A stretch of DNA of 60,158 nt, taken from positions 1-60,158 of the forward strand of contig AUXH01000038.1 of the NCBI GenBank assembly GCA_000482145.1, in the 5' to 3' direction. The translations under genes and the position numbers were made by a program. The stretch is from Strigomonas culicis (taxonomy: Eukaryota; Euglenozoa; Kinetoplastea; Trypanosomatida; Trypanosomatidae). Below are positions 58,184-60,158 of the stretch, piece after piece. How positions within the stretch are numbered: position 1 is the first letter of the stretch; the number at the start of each line of letters is the position of its first letter. The notes beneath the pieces were generated by a model. It worked only from the letters and a program-made list of their open reading frames with translations. It was not told the DNA's origin and made no database searches.

Positions 58184-59221
58184 TCAGTACCCCTCCTCCA
58201 GGTGTGGCTTGTAGACGCCCTCGAGCGCCCCGGTCTCCAAGAACTGCTTCGCGAGCTTTACAAAGCGCTTGATCGCCCCTTTAAAGGACTCCGTCGTCAT
58301 GCACGCGTTGTGTGGCGTGAGCAGCAGCTTATCATCGTCAATGTCAAACAGCGGGCTGGACGGCGGCAGCGGCTCCACCTCGACTACGTCAAGGGAGGCG
58401 CCAGCGATGACCCCGTCGCGCAGCGCGGCCGCGAGGTCGCTATCCTTCTGTGTGTCCCCGCGCCCGAGGTTGATATACACCGCCGTCCGCTTCATCTTGG
58501 CGAAGGTGGCCACGTTGAACAGGCCCTCCGTCTGCGGGGTCTTGGGCAGCAGGTTCACGAGATAGTCTGACTCCGCGATGATGCGCTCCATCGCGGCGTC
58601 ACCGCAGACCTGCAGGACGTCGTACTCGTCGCGCCCCGGGGTGTCCAGGCTGCGGCGCAGCCCGGTCACCTCCAGCCCCAGCGGCTGCAGCATACGCGCC
58701 GCTTCGCGGCCAATGTCACCGTAGCCGAGAATGCCCACCTTGGAGCCGCGGATCTCCTCGAGAAAAAAACACTCGAACTGCCGCTCGCGGCGCAGCTGCT
58801 GCATCTTGGCGGTCTGTCGGTTGAAGTAGAGAATGGAGAAGACCGTGTGCATGCCGAGGGTGTAGCTGTAGGCGCCTTTGCCGTTCGTGAAGAGCATGCC
58901 CTCCACGTAGGGCAGAATGGGCCTGAGGTTGTACCAGTCAATGCCGGCGGAGAGGCTGTGGATCCACTTCACGCGGCGCTCTGATACTGGCAGAGCGTAG
59001 TCGTCACAGAGGTAGCGCAGCGCGTGGTGCCCGTTCGGGCCCAGGATAAAAAGCACGATCGGCTTGTTGGATTCCTTCGCCTCCTTGAAGTCCACCTCGG
59101 GGGTGTCGGCAGTGAGGTAGCGCACGGGAAACATGTCAAGCGGCACCACGCTCGACACGGTCGGGCTTCGATCGAAGGAGGTCGCAATGCATAGGAGAGG
59201 GGCCTCTTTCGTTTCCGACAT
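58184..59221 (-). CDS. D-isomer-specific 2-hydroxyacid dehydrogenase, 345 aa
   Basis: Reversible NAD(P)-dependent reduction of 2-keto acids to D-2-hydroxy acids, the family that includes glyoxylate/hydroxypyruvate reductases. The substrate-binding half has VKWIHSLSAGIDWY near residue 85-98. The Rossmann half begins KVGILGYGDIGREAARML near 158. The catalytic triad is present: Arg in INLGRGD (about 253), Glu in VEVEPLPP (about 282) and His in LTPHNA (about 304). After the second beta strand two Arg (TGLRRS) stand where NAD-specific members have an acidic residue, so NADPH preference is likely. Length and layout are standard. No peroxisome/glycosome SKL-type tail or signal peptide is seen, suggesting cytosol. 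A second copy lies directly upstream. The pathway substrate cannot be told from sequence. Confidence 0.92.
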   Translation of the reverse strand: MSETKEAPLLCIATSFDRSPTVSSVVPLDMFPVRYLTADTPEVDFKEAKESNKPIVLFILGPNGHHALRYLCDDYALPVSERRVKWIHSLSAGIDWYNLRPILPYVEGMLFTNGKGAYSYTLGMHTVFSILYFNRQTAKMQQLRRERQFECFFLEEIRGSKVGILGYGDIGREAARMLQPLGLEVTGLRRSLDTPGRDEYDVLQVCGDAAMERIIAESDYLVNLLPKTPQTEGLFNVATFAKMKRTAVYINLGRGDTQKDSDLAAALRDGVIAGASLDVVEVEPLPPSSPLFDIDDDKLLLTPHNACMTTESFKGAIKRFVKLAKQFLETGALEGVYKPHLEEGY

Positions 59222-59553
59222 CTGTTTCCTTCTTTCTTTTTTTTTTTTTAGCTTTGCACGTTAAACAATATGACTTAGAACTAGAACATCAACGGTTGAC
59301 ACAAGTAACACGGAAGAACAAGGAGGGAATAATAAAACAGCCGACCGGCGCATAACCTTACACATATCGCTACACAGTGCTCTTGTTCGTGCATAGTATC
59401 AATATGTACATAGGGTTTTTCTTTCCTCCAAGAAAAACAAAACAAAACGAAAAAAAAAACGATACTGATATAGAACTGTAAAACCAAACGCTGAAAAATC
59501 AAAACACAGATTAATGTTTAAGAGGAATAATGGGAAGACAAACAAAAAGGAAA
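59222..59553. other. Intergenic region, 332 bp
   Basis: Between the two dehydrogenase paralogues; the shortest spacer here. AT-rich, no gene. Confidence 0.6.
59281..59335 (-). other. Possible spliced-leader acceptor of the complete dehydrogenase
   Basis: CCCTCCTTGTTCTTCC is followed, after a mixed stretch, by AG at 59281-59282. The 5' UTR, about 60 nt, ends in a purine run before the ATG. Confidence 0.4.
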
Positions 59554-60158
59554 TCAGTAGCCTTTATCCACACACACGGCGTAAGCATCAGAAGTGCCCT
59601 TCGTGCTGTAGCTTTCAAAAATACCAGTGAAGTTCTTCAACGAGTGTTCAATCAAACCATCCGTCCAGTCCGCGCAGTGCGCAGAGAGCAGCAGCTTGTC
59701 GTCCGGCACCTCCCACAGCGGTGACGTCTCCGGCAGCGGCTCCGTCTCGAACACGTCGAGCGCGGCGCCGCGTATCGTGCCGTTCTTGAGCGCCTCGCAG
59801 ACGTCCTCCTCATGCTGCGTCATGCCCCGGCCGATGTTGATGAAGACGGCGCTCGGCTTCATCTTGCGGAAGAAGTCCTTGTTGAAGTAGTGCCGCGTAG
59901 TTGATGTGCCGGGCAGCACACCGACCACGAAGTCGGCCTCAGCCACAACAGCGTCCGTCTCCGCCTCCGTCTTCACGTGCACGCCGTACTCGTCGATGGG
60001 CGTCTCTGGCGCCCTGCGGCGGATGCCCGTCACCTGCATGCCGAGCCCCGCCGCCAGCTTGCCGCACTGCTGGCCAATGTCGCCGTAGCCCATGATGGCC
60101 ACTTTCTGCCCGTGCACCTCCGTCATGTTGAAGCGGTCCCACTTCTTCTCACGCTTCG
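59554..60158 (-). CDS. D-isomer-specific 2-hydroxyacid dehydrogenase, 5'-truncated by the window
   Basis: About 200 C-terminal residues of a tandem paralogue. An ATG at 60126 is open to the window edge upstream, and the codons before it (KREKKWDRFN) align with RRERQFECFF of the downstream copy, so the gene continues off the window and this is not its start. Visible are the Rossmann motif VAIMGYGDIG, the Arg in INIGRGM, Glu in TETEPLPE and His in SAHCAD, so the catalytic triad is intact. As in its neighbour, Arg residues follow the second strand (TGIRRR), favouring NADPH. Sequence around the active-site His and the C-terminus differs clearly from the other copy, pointing to an old duplication with possible substrate divergence. 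Confidence 0.9.
   Translation of the reverse strand, partial: KREKKWDRFNMTEVHGQKVAIMGYGDIGQQCGKLAAGLGMQVTGIRRRAPETPIDEYGVHVKTEAETDAVVAEADFVVGVLPGTSTTRHYFNKDFFRKMKPSAVFINIGRGMTQHEEDVCEALKNGTIRGAALDVFETEPLPETSPLWEVPDDKLLLSAHCADWTDGLIEHSLKNFTGIFESYSTKGTSDAYAVCVDKGY

Noticed and set aside
1..60158. CRISPR arrays, transposons, retroelements, prophage or operon-like bacterial features
   Set aside because: No spaced direct repeats, transposase, integrase or reverse-transcriptase motifs seen; the apparent single-strand gene clustering is ordinary for kinetoplastid transcription units.

Overview
The window looks like nuclear DNA of a kinetoplastid, most probably a trypanosomatid. Every gene I can support lies on the minus strand. 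None needs an intron. GC-rich reading frames alternate sharply with very AT-rich intergenic stretches. Upstream of most start codons the transcribed strand carries a pyrimidine run followed by an AG, the signature of a spliced-leader acceptor. This fits a stretch of one directional (polycistronic) transcription unit read from the right edge to the left, with no strand switch inside the window. TGA, TAG and TAA all end genes, so the code is standard; this argues against Blastocrithidia-like stop reassignment. I cannot name the genus.

In transcription order (right to left) the genes are: (1) a 5'-truncated D-isomer-specific 2-hydroxyacid dehydrogenase (59554-60158); (2) a complete tandem paralogue (58184-59221); (3) a 4749-residue VPS13-type bridge lipid-transfer protein (43148-57397); (4) a 1936-residue largely disordered protein of unknown function (36261-42071); (5) a 279-residue coiled-coil protein (34365-35204); (6) a 2929-residue helical-solenoid protein with an FG-bearing N-terminus, possibly an inner-ring nucleoporin (25168-33957); (7) a 1039-residue protein with LisH-like and LPNG motifs that weakly suggest a MAEA/Fyv10 (Gid9) CTLH-complex subunit (21475-24594); (8) a 1440-residue Sfi1-like centrin-binding-repeat protein (16627-20949); (9) an unknown gene split by an apparent one-base insertion in a C6 run (12755-15704); (10) an 1875-residue disordered plus coiled-coil protein (6520-12147); (11) a 274-residue protein carrying the two-cysteine half of an OsmC/Ohr domain plus a polyglutamine tract (5234-6058); (12) a leucine-rich-repeat protein with an MGACC N-terminus typical of dual acylation (2347-4683); (13) a 413-residue unknown (238-1479).

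Trypanosomatid gene order rarely reflects pathway, so neighbours should not be read as an operon. Two loose themes do recur: membrane and lipid-contact biology (VPS13, acylated LRR protein), and cytoskeletal or pore scaffolds (Sfi1-like, nucleoporin candidate, several coiled-coil proteins). Intergenic regions of about 330-1080 bp hold simple repeats, poly(A)/(T) runs, predicted splice acceptors and several short perfect stem-loops; I saw no tRNA, rRNA, CRISPR, transposon or retroelement. Several start codons were moved inward from the longest open frame because the upstream part is really the splice-acceptor region. I found no convincing previously unknown multi-gene system; the observations most worth following are the OsmC half-domain protein, the possible CTLH-type ligase subunit, the frame break in gene 9 and the UTR stem-loops.
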